A stretch of 64,000 bases of DNA from assembly GCA_916048095.2 (NCBI GenBank), contig OU696573.1, positions 4,095,535 through 4,159,534 of the forward strand, given 5' to 3'. A program made the translations under genes and the position numbers. The stretch comes from Sacculina carcini (lineage: Eukaryota > Arthropoda > Thecostraca > Sacculinidae). Numbering within the stretch: position 1 is the first letter of the stretch; each line of letters starts with the position of its first letter. The notes under the pieces are model-generated. The model made no database searches and was not told the DNA's origin. It worked only from the letters and a program-made list of their open reading frames with translations. This document shows positions 24,201 to 35,465 of the stretch, piece by piece.

Positions 24201-24463
24201 TGACGCAACACATAAAACAGCTAATTGTAGCATGTACAAGACTTGCTCACAACGACGCAAATATGCAGTGTTGTTCATTAGTGAATTAGACACTGACGGC
24301 GTGCAATTAGCTAGACAATACTCTCTTGACTACGAGACAATCTCTGGACGACTCGTATATAACTATATTGACTCGCATATCTCTAGACAATAATCTCTGG
24401 ACGACTCGTATAAAAATTTCTTCCTGATCAAGGGGACATTGGATGAGCGTTTTTTCCACCCAC

Positions 24464-24793
24464 CTGCACGCCAATGAGGAGGCCGGCGATGACAATCTGC
24501 GAGCGAGGACTGATGAAGCTCGGTCTCTTGGCAGAATGTGTGGCCGAATCGAAGATGCGTGAGATACGGTTGGTCTTGGTCAGCAGTGCGCCGTAGATAA
24601 AGGCAAAGCCGAGCCCGACGGCCACACGCTGCAAGGCGCAGGTCAGCGCGGCCGGGCGCGCCAACAGCAGGAAAGTGTTGAGGTAGCAGATGAGGATGCC
24701 AGCCAGCAAGATGTAGCTCAGCTCTCGACCGGATGCTTTCACCAGCGGCGTGCTCTCGTGACGTATGAACACGACAATCACCATTATAGTGAG
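24464..24793 (-). CDS. mGluR: mGluR exon 6: TM2-TM4
   Basis: The acceptor GTTGCAG precedes CTCACTATA; the donor is GTGCAG then GTGGGT. It encodes residues 643-752. The start completes the TM1 end (TIMVIVVFIRH). Then come the first intracellular loop (STPLVKASGRELSY, nearly invariant in mGluRs), TM2, TM3 with the conserved LQRVAVGLGFAFIYGALLTK block, intracellular loop 2 with TNRISRIF, and TM4 (QIVIAGLLIGVQ). Both boundaries are phase 0. The sequence looks fully functional. Confidence 0.94.
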
Positions 24794-25586
24794 CTGCAAC
24801 GTTAACACAATGACACCGTCGATGCAACCAACGACAACTGCGACCAACAGTTTATCAAATGCTGTCTGAATCACACTGGAATCAGACAGACTTAATTCAT
24901 TTGTGCAAGCTATAAACTTATGCGTACCTACTAATCAGCATTGCATGGAATGCAACATTTATTGAGGGGGGCGATATATCTGACATCGACCCACAAGCTA
25001 ATAATGCCTCAATATCCAGACATGCAGCGGTCACGTTTTTTGTGAATTTGCTGACCAAAGATTACTGAACCTACTCCCGTTTATTTGCAGCCGACATCTT
25101 CTCGACAGTGCTTATGTTCTTCAACGCTTGCTATCGAGTGGACCGAGAGAAAAAGTTGGCGCTGCTGCCTTCGATTGCCTAGACAGCGGTTCAAATTGCC
25201 TTCGCAAGTAAACCACAATCAGTTTTTACAGTGTTTCTCAATCTTATTAAGTGCTCGCAGCCCTTGGATTTTCAAATATTTTCAAATCAGCAGTTAGTTC
25301 TCGCACCCCATATCTTTTCGAGTTTTTTTGTCACCGGTTGTCTTCATTAGGAGAATATATTTAGAAATGTATATTCGCACACTCACTGCTTAAAAGGATT
25401 ATGCAAATAAATTCCAGAAAAAAATATAGAACAGATAAACATATATTTTATTAATTTTTACACAGGAACCCTCGCACCCCTAAGGAACCAATGTGCGAGC
25501 AAGAATGCGGGAGTGTTCGCACCCCCGGTTAGGAATCTCTGAGCTGGTGGCTGTGTGGTGCACGGGCCAAGCCACTCCACACTGAC
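24794..25586. other. mGluR intron 5
   Basis: A 793-bp intron with no repeat of a recognised family and no coding sequence. Confidence 0.7.
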
Positions 25587-25784
25587 CAGAATGCCGAGCA
25601 CCGAAATGCAGATTGGCGCAATGGCGAACGGCGAGGTCCAGCTCATGTACTGCACTTGCAGCCGGTAGCAAGAGACACGGTCCTCGTAGGGCCAGCGACC
25701 GGCACCGCAGTCTCTGCACGTGTACTCGTCCTGCATGTACTCGTACGGCTCGCACTTGTCGCAAATCCAACAACACTGGCTGCC
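25587..25784 (-). CDS. mGluR: mGluR exon 5: cysteine-rich domain end and TM1
   Basis: The acceptor GAACAG precedes GGCAGCCAG; the donor is ATTCTG then GTCAGT. It encodes residues 577-642. It holds the second half of the cysteine-rich domain (CCWICDKC, then YEYMQDEYTCRDC, then WPYEDRVSCY), with the cysteine spacing that links the ligand-binding and membrane domains in family C receptors, and TM1 (FAIAPICISVLGIL). Phase 0 at both ends. The acceptor pyrimidine tract is weak. A TG-rich tract lies 135-200 nt upstream on the transcript. Confidence 0.92.
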
Positions 25785-25918
25785 CTGTTCAGCCATGGCG
25801 CCATCACGCACACAAACACAGCGCACATCAATATAGCGAACACCGGAACGAAGAATGAGAATTTATACATGACAATGTGCCCACCAAGCACGGTCTGAAT
25901 ACATATTCTACAGTAAAA

Positions 25919-26012
25919 TACACACACACACACACACACACAGACAGACACACATACACACACACACACACATATACATACATACACACGCACCTCGTAC
26001 ACACACGCACAC
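25919..26012. repeat. Compound CA-rich microsatellite
   Basis: CA runs are interrupted by CAGACA and CATACA. It lies in mGluR intron 4, close upstream of exon 5. Confidence 0.85.
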
Positions 26013-26547
26013 ACATAGAGAGATAGACACTTGAAGATAAAATTTGAAATACAGTGAGAGACATAATATATATGTATTGGACAAGCAATGACAACGAGAA
26101 CATATGATTCTGTTCTGTTAAGTGAGTGAGCGAAAATTACATTTCAGAACTGCTCAAGTTTTTCAAATTTAAAAAAGTGCATAGAAAAATCTGCTAGACG
26201 CACAATTGATGACTTGTGCTTTGTGTATCATTCAAATAGGACCTGTTGGCATGAGCGTAGATCCTAGGGGTATGGAGGGTATCACGACAAATTGCCTGGG
26301 GGCAATTAATATGCAATTATACGCCCCTAGAATTCTTCTGAGTTCAGTTCACTGAGTATATTGTCATCAAAATCATCATAGGAAAAAATTAGCAATACAC
26401 GACAAATTTGTGTGTGTGTGTCTATGCAATTGTATACACTATACTTTTTATTGAGATATCTGTGCTGTAATTGACTAGGCATACAATGTTTGAGGACCCC
26501 ATACAATTGGCCAACTGAGCCAACTTTGAACACTAATACATGTTGAC

Positions 26548-27694
26548 TAGGGCTGTCAAAAAGTAACCTAAAATCAGAAAGAGAAACTTTATTTTCAAGA
26601 AAAAGTAACCTAAAAATAACACATGATACCTCAAAAACGTCAATTTCTTTTTGCAGTTATAAAGAAAAAACTACGCCAGTCCCTCTTTCCCACCATCTCT
26701 CCGTTCTGGTACCATTTTCTCACCCTTCCTCTGATTTGGTACCGTTTTCCCGCCCTCCGATTTGGTACCATTTTAACAACAAATCTCCAATAGTTACTTA
26801 GCATTATTTGGCTAGCATCGCAAAGAGGAGTATAACCATCAAAATGTAATTTAAAAGTGGAAAGCTAATACAAAGGTGAAATTACACTAATTGCTTGCTA
26901 CACTAATTGCTAATGTAAATATTTTTAGTAATGGTCGCAATAATTGTCTTTATATTGCTTCAGTTATACTTTTTTGATACGACCCCATCAAATAAGCACG
27001 TGCTACAGACTGTATATTTGTGTGAGCGTAAACACTGCATGTGTGAAGGCCTACGTCCTCATGTAAGCAACCTGTACTCACAGTCTTATGCTAAGGGATT
27101 CTGTGTTGTCGCTTGAGCTCAAATGTGGAAAAGTGGCACTATCTTATGTTCTGAAAGTAACGTGCTGCTCAAGTAAATACGTACTGTCAAATGCTACAGT
27201 GGAGTATCGGGTATAGATATCTCACACATCGTACTATCACACGCTCCAAACATCTCACGACAGCCTCCTGTTCGTTGTAATCTCCTATAATGGATTCACA
27301 ATATCCTGCGTACCCAAAAACGTATAAATATCGATGAGCAAAGGTATTAGGGTGAATATCAATTGTTGAATCTTAACAGCCACAATGTTGACATTTCTTG
27401 ATCTTTTTTCCTATTTTATTCTCATTTGTACCGTTTGTGTGCCTCTTATCTGCAAAAAGTTACTAAACTCGGTGGAAAAGTGACCTAAGAACAAGAAAAA
27501 TAACAAAAGTAACCTAAAGATGAAAAAGTAACATAAAAGCAAAAAAAGTAAACTAACGATGAAAAAGTAACTTTTGGTAACCTAACAAATTTGTTAATAA
27601 ATATCGTTCGCAACTTTTTCATGCAGTTTTAGGTAGCTTATGAAAAAGTGAGCTTTAGGTGAAAAACTAACTTTATTAACTTTTGACAGCCCTA
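26548..27694. mobile_element. Long non-autonomous hAT-like element, copy 1
   Basis: The left end TAGGGCTGTCAAAAAGT and right end ACTTTTGACAGCCCTA form an inverted repeat. Flanks ATGTTGAC and ATGAGGAC share 6 of 8 bases. The 1147-bp interior has many AAAAAGTAACCTAAA phrases near both ends and no transposase frame. A truncated, inverted relative lies at 57203. Confidence 0.75.
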
Positions 27695-28435
27695 ATGAGG
27701 ACTGCCATCCCTCCGAGCCACGACACAAATCTGACTGGTATTTGTGGTGTGTCATGTGAAATATCGTCTCGTGGCCCTACTAGACGCTGCGTGTGCGTGT
27801 GTCTGCTTGTGTGCAGTTCCATTTATCTGTGCCATTGTGTTTGTGTTGTTTGGCCCTGTGTGTGTGTGTGTTTGGTTTTTTGTTTAACATTTATTGCCAT
27901 AGACACATTTGAATATAACACTCATTTAACAAATTGTAGGCAAAGCCTGATTAAGCCATATACATAGCTTTTTATATATATTCTAAAAATATATATATGG
28001 CTTCTTTTCGGAAATTTAAATAGAATATACCTAAGTAATCAACTTAAACAAACTTGTTGAACATGAAGAGAAGAATACAATAGAATTTACATGGCATATA
28101 ACAAGACTAATCACATTTGCGACACATGGTATCAACATAAGATACATAATCTCACATAATCAACATACATATACACACATTTAAACATGCATTTATACAC
28201 AAATATCTATCTATATACCTGAGTTACTCATACATAACTTAAGACATTTTACAATTCAAATATTATTTTTGGTTTCTCTTTTAAATAATAATGTAGTATT
28301 CTATTTTAACAAAATTTTGGTATTATCAGTCAGATTATTGAATAGTTCAGGACCATAACTGATTACACTTTTCCTAAATAACGTCGTTCTAAATTTCGGC
28401 AGACACAAGTTCAGATTCCTATCTATCGTTCAAGC

Positions 28436-28438
<3 letters not shown>
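27695..28438. other. mGluR intron 4, no gene
   Basis: A TG-rich stretch at about 27790-27875 is followed by AT-rich sequence. No coding feature. Confidence 0.45.

Positions 28439-28519
<81 letters not shown>
28439..28519. repeat. (TG)n microsatellite, about 80 bp
   Basis: An uninterrupted TG run, the longest perfect dinucleotide tract in the window, in mGluR intron 4. Confidence 0.95.
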
Positions 28520-28522
<3 letters not shown>

Positions 28523-30038
28523 TGTTTGTGTACGCTTGTCAGTACGTGTACTGTTTGTCCCGTCGTGTGCGTGTACGGTTTGTCGAAAACACTCGCGCTG
28601 AAAACATGTGTTATTCTGTGGCAACCCAGACACCACATATTGTCAGAATACACTTTCATTGTGCTTTTGCATGTAATTTCACATTTTGTGTCTAGAGATG
28701 CATGCTGCTGGCTCCTTATTGTCACAAATTATCCTAGATATTGATCAGTTCTCCGGTTAAACGTGAAGACAATCCAAGCTTTAAATGTTTAACCAAGCTG
28801 TCAATGATGGATATTTGTTTTGCCTGCTGGAGCTGTATGACACGCCCCACTGTCAGCCAGTCTACAGCGATTTTCTCGGTTGAGTCCCATGAAGATGTTG
28901 ATGATCAAACCCGGGAAGCACATAATCCAAACCGCAAACCTCTGACAAGAAGCACAGCGCCTCAAGGGCTTCTCAAGAGATGCCATTCACCCGTAATGGA
29001 TCAATGGATGCGCATGCTTATGAGGTACACTCAAATAACACGTATATTTTTGTTGATGCAGTGACAATATTTTTAACATTTTCTGGTCTCGTCAGCCGTC
29101 CACAATAGCATATAGAGCAAATGAGAACAAAAGAGTAAATGTATGCTAGCCCCGAAGAATATAACAAATCATACGTGATTCATGCTCTGGTGCTAACATG
29201 AAGCTCATGAACACAGCTCAACACAGAATATTAGCGTGTGTGTGTGTTTGTGTGTGATAATATGTGTTGTGCAATTATTACGTGCTATAGCTGCACAAAA
29301 TATGCCGCTTATATACCTCTTATATATGTACGTCTTATGTTAAAACATGTATATTTATCATGTGAAATTCAATTTAAAATATAATCTAATATTGCGCTGC
29401 GGGAGTAGTATGTCTGTTTGTATCTGTGTGTGTGTTTGTGTGTGTGTATGTGTGTATGGCGTGTCTGTGTGTGTATGTGTGTGTGTATGTGTATATCCGT
29501 GTATGTCGTTGTTTTTTATTTCCACTAATGTACGTATGCCTATATGTCTGTCTGTATGTGTGTGTGTATGTATGTGTGCGTATTTTGTGTTTGTAAACAC
29601 AATGTAGACATCGAGACCAAGTTCACTCATGCAGCTGAGCAACAAACTCGCTGGCGACATTAGTATGCGGCTCGAAGCGGCGTGCTGACGTGCGACACCA
29701 ACACCGCCCGCCTGCCAAATATCTTCAGCCAGTCACACGGTGTCGACACGTCTCAAAGCTTTTTCACGTCGCGCGTCGCTGCCGACGACTTCAAACTGAG
29801 TGAATTTTACACGCGCACGCCATCACATCGGCCAGCTGTCTGTGTTTGCGCCGGTGTATTTCGACAATATCGGCTTGTCGTAGCCAGTCACCTCTTTGCT
29901 TGGCACGTGCGTTTCTCACACGTTGAGCGACTAAAAACCTCAAGCGGAACATTTCCACCTGCCCTGTAGGTGCGTGTGAAAATAACCACCCAGTATCCAT
30001 TGTGAGTGCGTGTGTGTGTGCGTGTGTGTGTGTGTGTT
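28520..30038. other. mGluR intron 4, no gene
   Basis: Degenerate TG tracts lie at 29236-29256 and 29420-29580. Open frames at 28741-29064 and 29682-29969 show no domain. Confidence 0.4.
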
Positions 30039-30289
30039 CAGAGTCGTAGCAACCGCTCCCTGTGCCCCCCGGCCGGGGGTACGAATGTTGAGGGGCCCCA
30101 TTGCCTCACGCATAATATTCAAATTTATCATAAAGTAGCGTATGAAAGTACCGTGAGTCCCCAGGAGACCAAGAAGCTGCTCGTAAATGCGGTTTCCCAA
30201 AGTCGTCCTTCTATTATATAGGTGCAATATTATCCATGGGAGCCTCGACTATTGACTTCGGGGTGACATAAGACCTTACAACGGCTCTG
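30039..30289. mobile_element. hAT MITE family 1, copy 3
   Basis: It begins CAGAGTCGTAGCAACC and ends ACAACGGCTCTG. A perfect 8-bp duplication TGTGTGTT is at 30031-30038 and 30290-30297. It inserted into a TG-rich tract less than 100 bp from exon 4. Confidence 0.9.
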
Positions 30290-30385
30290 TGTGTGTTTGT
30301 GTTTCATTTGTATGAGTGTGTGAGTGTGTATCGGCCGACGTTTGTGTATGGACTGTTTGCTTGCTCACGTACAGCATATTCCCAC

Positions 30386-30583
30386 CTTCATTTTTTTCAC
30401 TTCGCCTACACCGCACGGCAGAGCGCACACCGACACGGGCAGTGTCGACGATGCTCCGGCGGTTGCGGCGTGTTCCGGAAGCATTTCGTCGTTGTCGACG
30501 CCTGTCGTCAACGACGAAACTGCGCCCCAGTGAACGTCTTCGACCCGCATTGTCAGATTGCCGTCGATCCAACTGCCAATCAC
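30386..30583 (-). CDS. mGluR: mGluR exon 4: ligand-domain end and first cysteine-rich part
   Basis: The acceptor TGTACAG precedes GTGATTGGC; the donor is ATGAAG then GTGGGA. It encodes residues 511-576. It begins IGSWIDGNLTMRVEDVHW, the last strand region of the Venus-flytrap domain. A Ser/Thr/Ala-rich linker follows that is longer than in typical receptors, then PVSVCALPCGVGEVKKMK, the start of the cysteine-rich domain. Phase 0 at both edges. A CA tract on the plus strand (GU in RNA) sits 18 nt upstream of the acceptor. Confidence 0.9.
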
Positions 30584-30600
30584 CTGTACACAACAAATAG

Positions 30601-30601
<1 letters not shown>

Positions 30602-30631
<30 letters not shown>
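30602..30631. repeat. (CA)n near exon 4 acceptor
   Basis: About 30 bp, read as (GU)15 in the receptor pre-mRNA just upstream of exon 4. Confidence 0.9.
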
Positions 30632-30633
<2 letters not shown>

Positions 30634-31008
30634 ACACATATGCGCATTCGCTCAGGTTTGTATCTGCATAGTGACAATCGTTTGTTCGGTAGCAAATTCA
30701 GCTATATGAACAACGTTGCGACGATGCAACATCGACCGTCATGGACGAGTTATGTGCATTTCAACAGTGCGAATATTGACGTGGCTTACCCCGATATTTG
30801 CCTACTGCCTACTTTCCAATTTCACGGTGGATTTTTGTATTAAGCGTTAGTTGAATAGCGGTGTTATTCACGCCTACGGCATGCGCGTGAATATGACATT
30901 GACAAGGGATTTATTGAGCAAATAAAACGGTAATGATTTATTGTTGCATTGATTTCCGAACCACCTGCATTTCGGCTATGAGCGGCGGTGCAGTGTACCA
31001 TCAAGATA

Positions 31009-31048
31009 TGTGTGTGTGTGTGTGTGTATGTGTGTGTGTGTGTGTGTG
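31009..31048. repeat. (TG)n adjoining exon 3 donor
   Basis: About 40 bp with one interruption. It is read as (CA)20 in the pre-mRNA starting 8 nt inside intron 3. Confidence 0.95.
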
Positions 31049-31056
31049 CAATGAAC

Positions 31057-31160
31057 CTTGTAGAGAGGTCCCCCGGTCTCTCTAGGCTGATAGTTGAACA
31101 CTGTGTAGCGAGCCGGCCCATTCCCTCTTTGATCAAACATCACCTCGCTGCCCGACATAC
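31057..31160 (-). CDS. mGluR: mGluR exon 3: short ligand-domain exon
   Basis: The acceptor GGCGTAG precedes GTATGTCGG; the donor is CTACAAG then GTTCAT. At 104 nt it enters in phase 1 and leaves in phase 0. It encodes residues 477-510 and completes Gly476. The protein has SEVMFDQRGNGPARYTVFNY, which matches the conserved mGluR stretch near the end of the second lobe (V-x-F-x-x-x-G-x-x-x-x-RY). Because its length is not a multiple of three, skipping it would shift the frame. Its upstream acceptor has a (GU) tract in place of a pyrimidine tract, and complementary CA repeats follow the donor. Confidence 0.9.
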
Positions 31161-31167
31161 CTACGCC

Positions 31168-31168
<1 letters not shown>

Positions 31169-31229
<61 letters not shown>
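31169..31229. repeat. (CA)n adjoining exon 3 acceptor
   Basis: About 61 bp. In the pre-mRNA it is (GU)30 ending about 8 nt before the exon 3 acceptor. Confidence 0.95.
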
Positions 31230-31230
<1 letters not shown>

Positions 31231-31239
31231 CCGATTTCC

Positions 31240-33570
31240 GAACCACGCATATAATAAATTCACAAATATGATCTGCAGTGCCTTTTCAAGAAACTTTCCG
31301 TTGAAGATTGCTAGATCAGGAAGATTCGAAAATACATCTCCTTACCTGACCGCAGGTTTAATCCAAAGTATTAGAGAAAAGCACAGATTAGCAAGACTCG
31401 CTCACAAGTGGCCGCTCACATACAAGGATAGGTATAAGCAGTATAGAAATAAGTTGACTTCTATTCAAAAAGCCGCTAAGAACGAGTACTACAAGAGTCA
31501 GTTAAAAGATTGTGAAGGTAATCCTAAGAAAACATTGAAGGTGATTAACCAGGTCTTGGGACGTAAAAATGAAAGTAATATACCCATTAATTTAGATGGT
31601 ATTTCGGACAATCAAGCTGCTGATGCATTCAATAGACATTTTGTTAATCTGGTGGATAAAGGTCCCACCGCTAACATCACTTCAAAAAACTCCAATTTCA
31701 GTCAGTATTTAGATCCATCTCCTTTATTTTCCATGTATTTAGTCCCATGCACTGTGAGTGAAATAAAAGGCTACATATTGTCCCTAAAATATAATTCGGC
31801 GGGGTTTGATAAATTAAACGCAAATATCTTAAAATCGGTGGTAAGCTATATAGTACCTCCTTTGGTTCATATAATTAATCTCTCCTTCAGTTGTGGAATA
31901 TTCCCGGACTCTCTGAAAATTGCTAAATCTCTACCACTGCATAAATCGGGGTCAAAAACCTGTATCAATAATTATAGACTAATATCAATTCTCCCAGTGG
32001 TAAGCAAAATATTTGAAAAGGCCATTGCTTACAGATTGATTCATTTCCTTGAAAAAAACAACTTACTCGCGAATTGTCAATTCGGATTTAGAAAAAACAG
32101 GTCCACGCAGTCGGCTCTGCTGCACTTTGCGTCAAAAATTTATTCTGAATTAGACAAATAATCCCACGTGGCATCAGTTTTTATAGATATCTCTAAAGCC
32201 TTCGACTCGCTAGATCACGATATATTACTGTTTAAATTGCAAAAGTATGGATTGAGGGGCCCCCCTCTAGATTTAATGAAAAGTTATTTGGCCGATCGTA
32301 AACGAATGGTATTCTGTAATGATGTATGCTCTCAGTACAGTGTGATCAAGAGCGGAGTGCCACAGGGGTCCATTTTGGGCCCAATTTTGTTCCTAGTGTA
32401 TATAAATGATATACTAAATTCTAGCAATGCCTATTTCACCATGTATGCAGACGATACCAGTTATATTGTTTCCGATCACGACCTACAAAATCTTCACTTG
32501 AAATTGTCCCAAACGTTAGATGATATAAATCTTTGGACATAACATAATAAGCTGAAACTTAATGTTAAAAAAACACATGTCATGTTATTTCAAAACAGGT
32601 CTCTGACACATACTCTGCACACATTAAAACTGGGGAATAATGTTGTTCAGCGGGTTAAGAGCACACACTTTTTAGGTGTCATAATAGATGAATATTTCAA
32701 TTGGAACGAACACATTGCCAGTGTATGTAGGGCATTATCTAGGACAGCAGGTGTCATATACCGTACCAGACGAACTCTGACTACGGAAGCAATGCAAACC
32801 TTGTATTATGCCCTTTGCTATTCCAAATTGATGTACTGCATATCAGTCTGGGGCTGCACATGGCCATCATTTTTAAAATGTATCTTCACTGTTCAGAAAC
32901 GCATCCTGAAACTAATTTTTTTCAAGAAAAGCAGGTATTCCGCTGACGAGATATTCGCCAACCAGAAAATGTTAAAACTTGAGAATGTGCACAAGTATTT
33001 CTTGTATCTTACCATATACAGATCAATGAAAAATAATGATGCCATATTCCAAATTCAAGGACACTCATTAACAACACGTAGAAATAATGTTAATTTGGTA
33101 TGTCCATCCTTCCGAACCAGCCTCTTCAAAAATTCAATATTATACCTTGGTCCTAAACTTTAGAACTGTCTACCGGCTTGCATTAAATCAGCATATACCA
33201 TTATGTCTATAGATACGTTTAAAGCGAAAATTAAACACCACTTGTAAAACCTCCAGGCAAACACAAATTGTACAAATTGTACAATTTGTACAGGCAAACA
33301 AATTTGTACGTTCACAGTATGACTGTATTGTTTGTTTTGTATATATTTTGTTTTTGCATTGTTCTGTTGCATGTTTTGTTTTAGCATATGTTTTGTAGTA
33401 ATGTGTTGCACTGCACAAATCTTGATTAAAAATATTTATTGTCTGTCTAACGAGCCATGGCTTGACAGACTATATTGCCTCTGATGTTTTCGTTATTTTG
33501 TGTTACCTGTGTGATGTTGTTTTTTTGGCAATAAATGATACAATACAATACAATACAATACACACAAGCA
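31240..33570 (+). mobile_element. LINE 1: 5'-truncated Jockey/CR1-type copy
   Basis: A non-LTR retrotransposon missing its endonuclease. It starts after the (CA)n next to exon 3 and ends in a (CAATA)n tail at 33539-33563. It lies in mGluR intron 2 in antisense orientation. The 3' UTR runs from about 33247 to the tail. Confidence 0.85.
31268..33247 (+). pseudogene. LINE 1 reverse transcriptase (two stops)
   Basis: One reading frame with three open segments: 31268-32161, 32162-32542 and 32543-33163, then a further stop and a short tail. The first gives the linker before RT and RT motifs such as YRLISILPVVSKIFE and FGFRKNRST. The second has FIDISKAFDSLDHD, then SGVPQGSILGP and the catalytic YADD at about 32444-32455. 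The third gives the C-terminal region with W-x-C-x-W-type motifs. Only in-frame TAA codons (32159 and 32540, plus 33161 near the end) break it; no frameshift is needed. The motifs fit the Jockey/CR1 supergroup; the exact clade is unresolved. Confidence 0.85.
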
Positions 33571-35201
33571 CACACACACACACACAAACACACAAACACA
33601 CACAGATATAAGTGTGAGCAGCCCTTCACAACGATACATATATGCAAATGTTGTAAGTTGTCGTAGGTGAATTCAAAAATGTGAATCGGTGAAAAGGACA
33701 TTTTCATTTTCTTTTACAGAAACGGGCACCTGATGATTTGGATGAGACCGAAACGTTTCTCAGAGTATAAAACACTAATCTACGAATAAATTGTTATTCT
33801 TTTAAGCCGCCTTGTCCGCTAATCCACCCTACGTTCATCCATATAAACTAACTCAAGTATATTGCTTAGCTAGCTAAAAACTCATAGATGTAGTTTTTTG
33901 GAACGCCTACAAAAAACAAAGAAAATAAGTATCTTAATCAAATCAGAAAGTGTCAGAATAGCCACTAATGGTCAGATTAGCTATTGACACTCGATTATAG
34001 GATTAACTGATTGTATTTTGCATTACTTTATGCGAATCAAGGTGCTGAGTCGCTTCTGGTGCATAAATCGTTGACTTTTGTCTAGACCATCGTTTGCTAA
34101 ACATCAGTGCATTTTAGTTGCACGGACCCTACTGCATTATGATTCTCAGTTTGTTTCTTACATGTAACGTATTTCCCATGACACCTCAGGTGCACGTCCG
34201 TCACCATTCATCATGTAGATAAAGACTACAACTCTGATTGCACGCTTTGCATTCTGATTTGGATGCAACAGCGTACTGCAAGCACGCCAACGAATGCGAT
34301 CTTACAATCCTGGACTTCTATCGTTGTTAGGGTGCGGTTTATCGACTCTCCGATTACATTACAGTAGGATTATCCTAAATTTATATACATATAAGATGCA
34401 CAAAACTTATAAACAAGACATATTTCTATGTAAGCATATTAATTTAATGTTATTAGTATACATACATCGATTTTAACTTAGACAATCATCAGAGTTAGAC
34501 ATTTGCTTGGTCATGTTTGAAGCAAAATATTTCCCAGATATTCTATCGTATTGATTCCAGGTATCTGCAGCGCCTATATCTCTACACCTACAAGAAAAGT
34601 GTGAAATGTTGAAATCGAAGCTGGATTTAGCAAATCGAGCATAAATGACTGAGAGGCAGTTGAAAACCACCTTGATATAGCCAGTGCACTAAGCAGCATG
34701 CTAATGAAATCTTGACGTGAATGCCGGTGAATTGACGCAGTCATAAGTCAACTGAATGCAGTGAAATTACTGACTACTTGTGCTGAAAAACCCGAGCACT
34801 GCTCATTATGGCTCATCTGAGCATAAATGATAGAGCCCAGCGGAATACAAACAAAATATCAAAACAGCGTTTTTCCCGAAAAAGAGCATACGAAAGCAGC
34901 AAATGATGGGCTTGTTAGATGCTTGATGAGCACAGCAAATCAGTTATTTTTGCTCAAATTGTCCAGTTATTATTCATTAACAGAAGTTCCGTCTGGAGTG
35001 ATGTGGAAACATTGGTATCACAAAGCTGATGTTAATGATGACTTGCGAAGAACTGTCGCTCAAGAAGCAATTAATTGAAAATCCACTCTCAGATGTGCTG
35101 CCACAAAAATGTCTTCCAAATATTGCGCTTCATCCCAGGCTTATTTAGAGAGTTTGATCCCCTCACTCAATTTGATCTACTTAAATCGAAATAAGCCTAG
35201 T
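33571..35201. other. mGluR intron 2, no gene
   Basis: A short CA-rich stretch at 33563-33602 follows the LINE tail. Remaining open frames (for example 34827-35078) have no recognisable domain. Confidence 0.4.
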
Positions 35202-35465
35202 ATCTTCGTGGCCGAGTGGCTAGAGCACGCAGTTTGTGCACGAATGACTTGGGATCAAATTCCCTGATGATGTGAAATGGCTCGTCTCGTTTCTCAAAAG
35301 TATAGCTCAATTGCCGCATGGTGGGCTCCGTGTGTGTGCAGCCATACAGTTTCTGTGTTGGCCGTAACTGCAATTATCCGTGTGTGGCGGCCTGACCTGC
35401 GGTGTGCCAGCCGAGGTCGTGAGATTTTGCTCCAACAAAATTACTCGCGAATGGAACCCACAATT
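35202..35465 (+). mobile_element. SINE family A, copy 2
   Basis: The head has the A box TGGCCGAGTGGCTAGAGCAC and a degraded B box GGATCAAATTCCC. The body contains GTGTGGCGGCCTGACCTGCG and ATTACTCGCGAA, matching the 22886 copy with more divergence. Confidence 0.75.

Noticed and set aside
28439-28725. Long open frames of Cys/Val or Thr/His repeats (also at 15000, 18340, 25900, 31000, 53100, 61130)
   Set aside because: They are translations of TG/CA microsatellites with no conserved flanking protein.
30276-30695. Alternative 139-codon minus-strand frame over exon 4
   Set aside because: Only the other frame continues the mGluR protein and gives matching phases.
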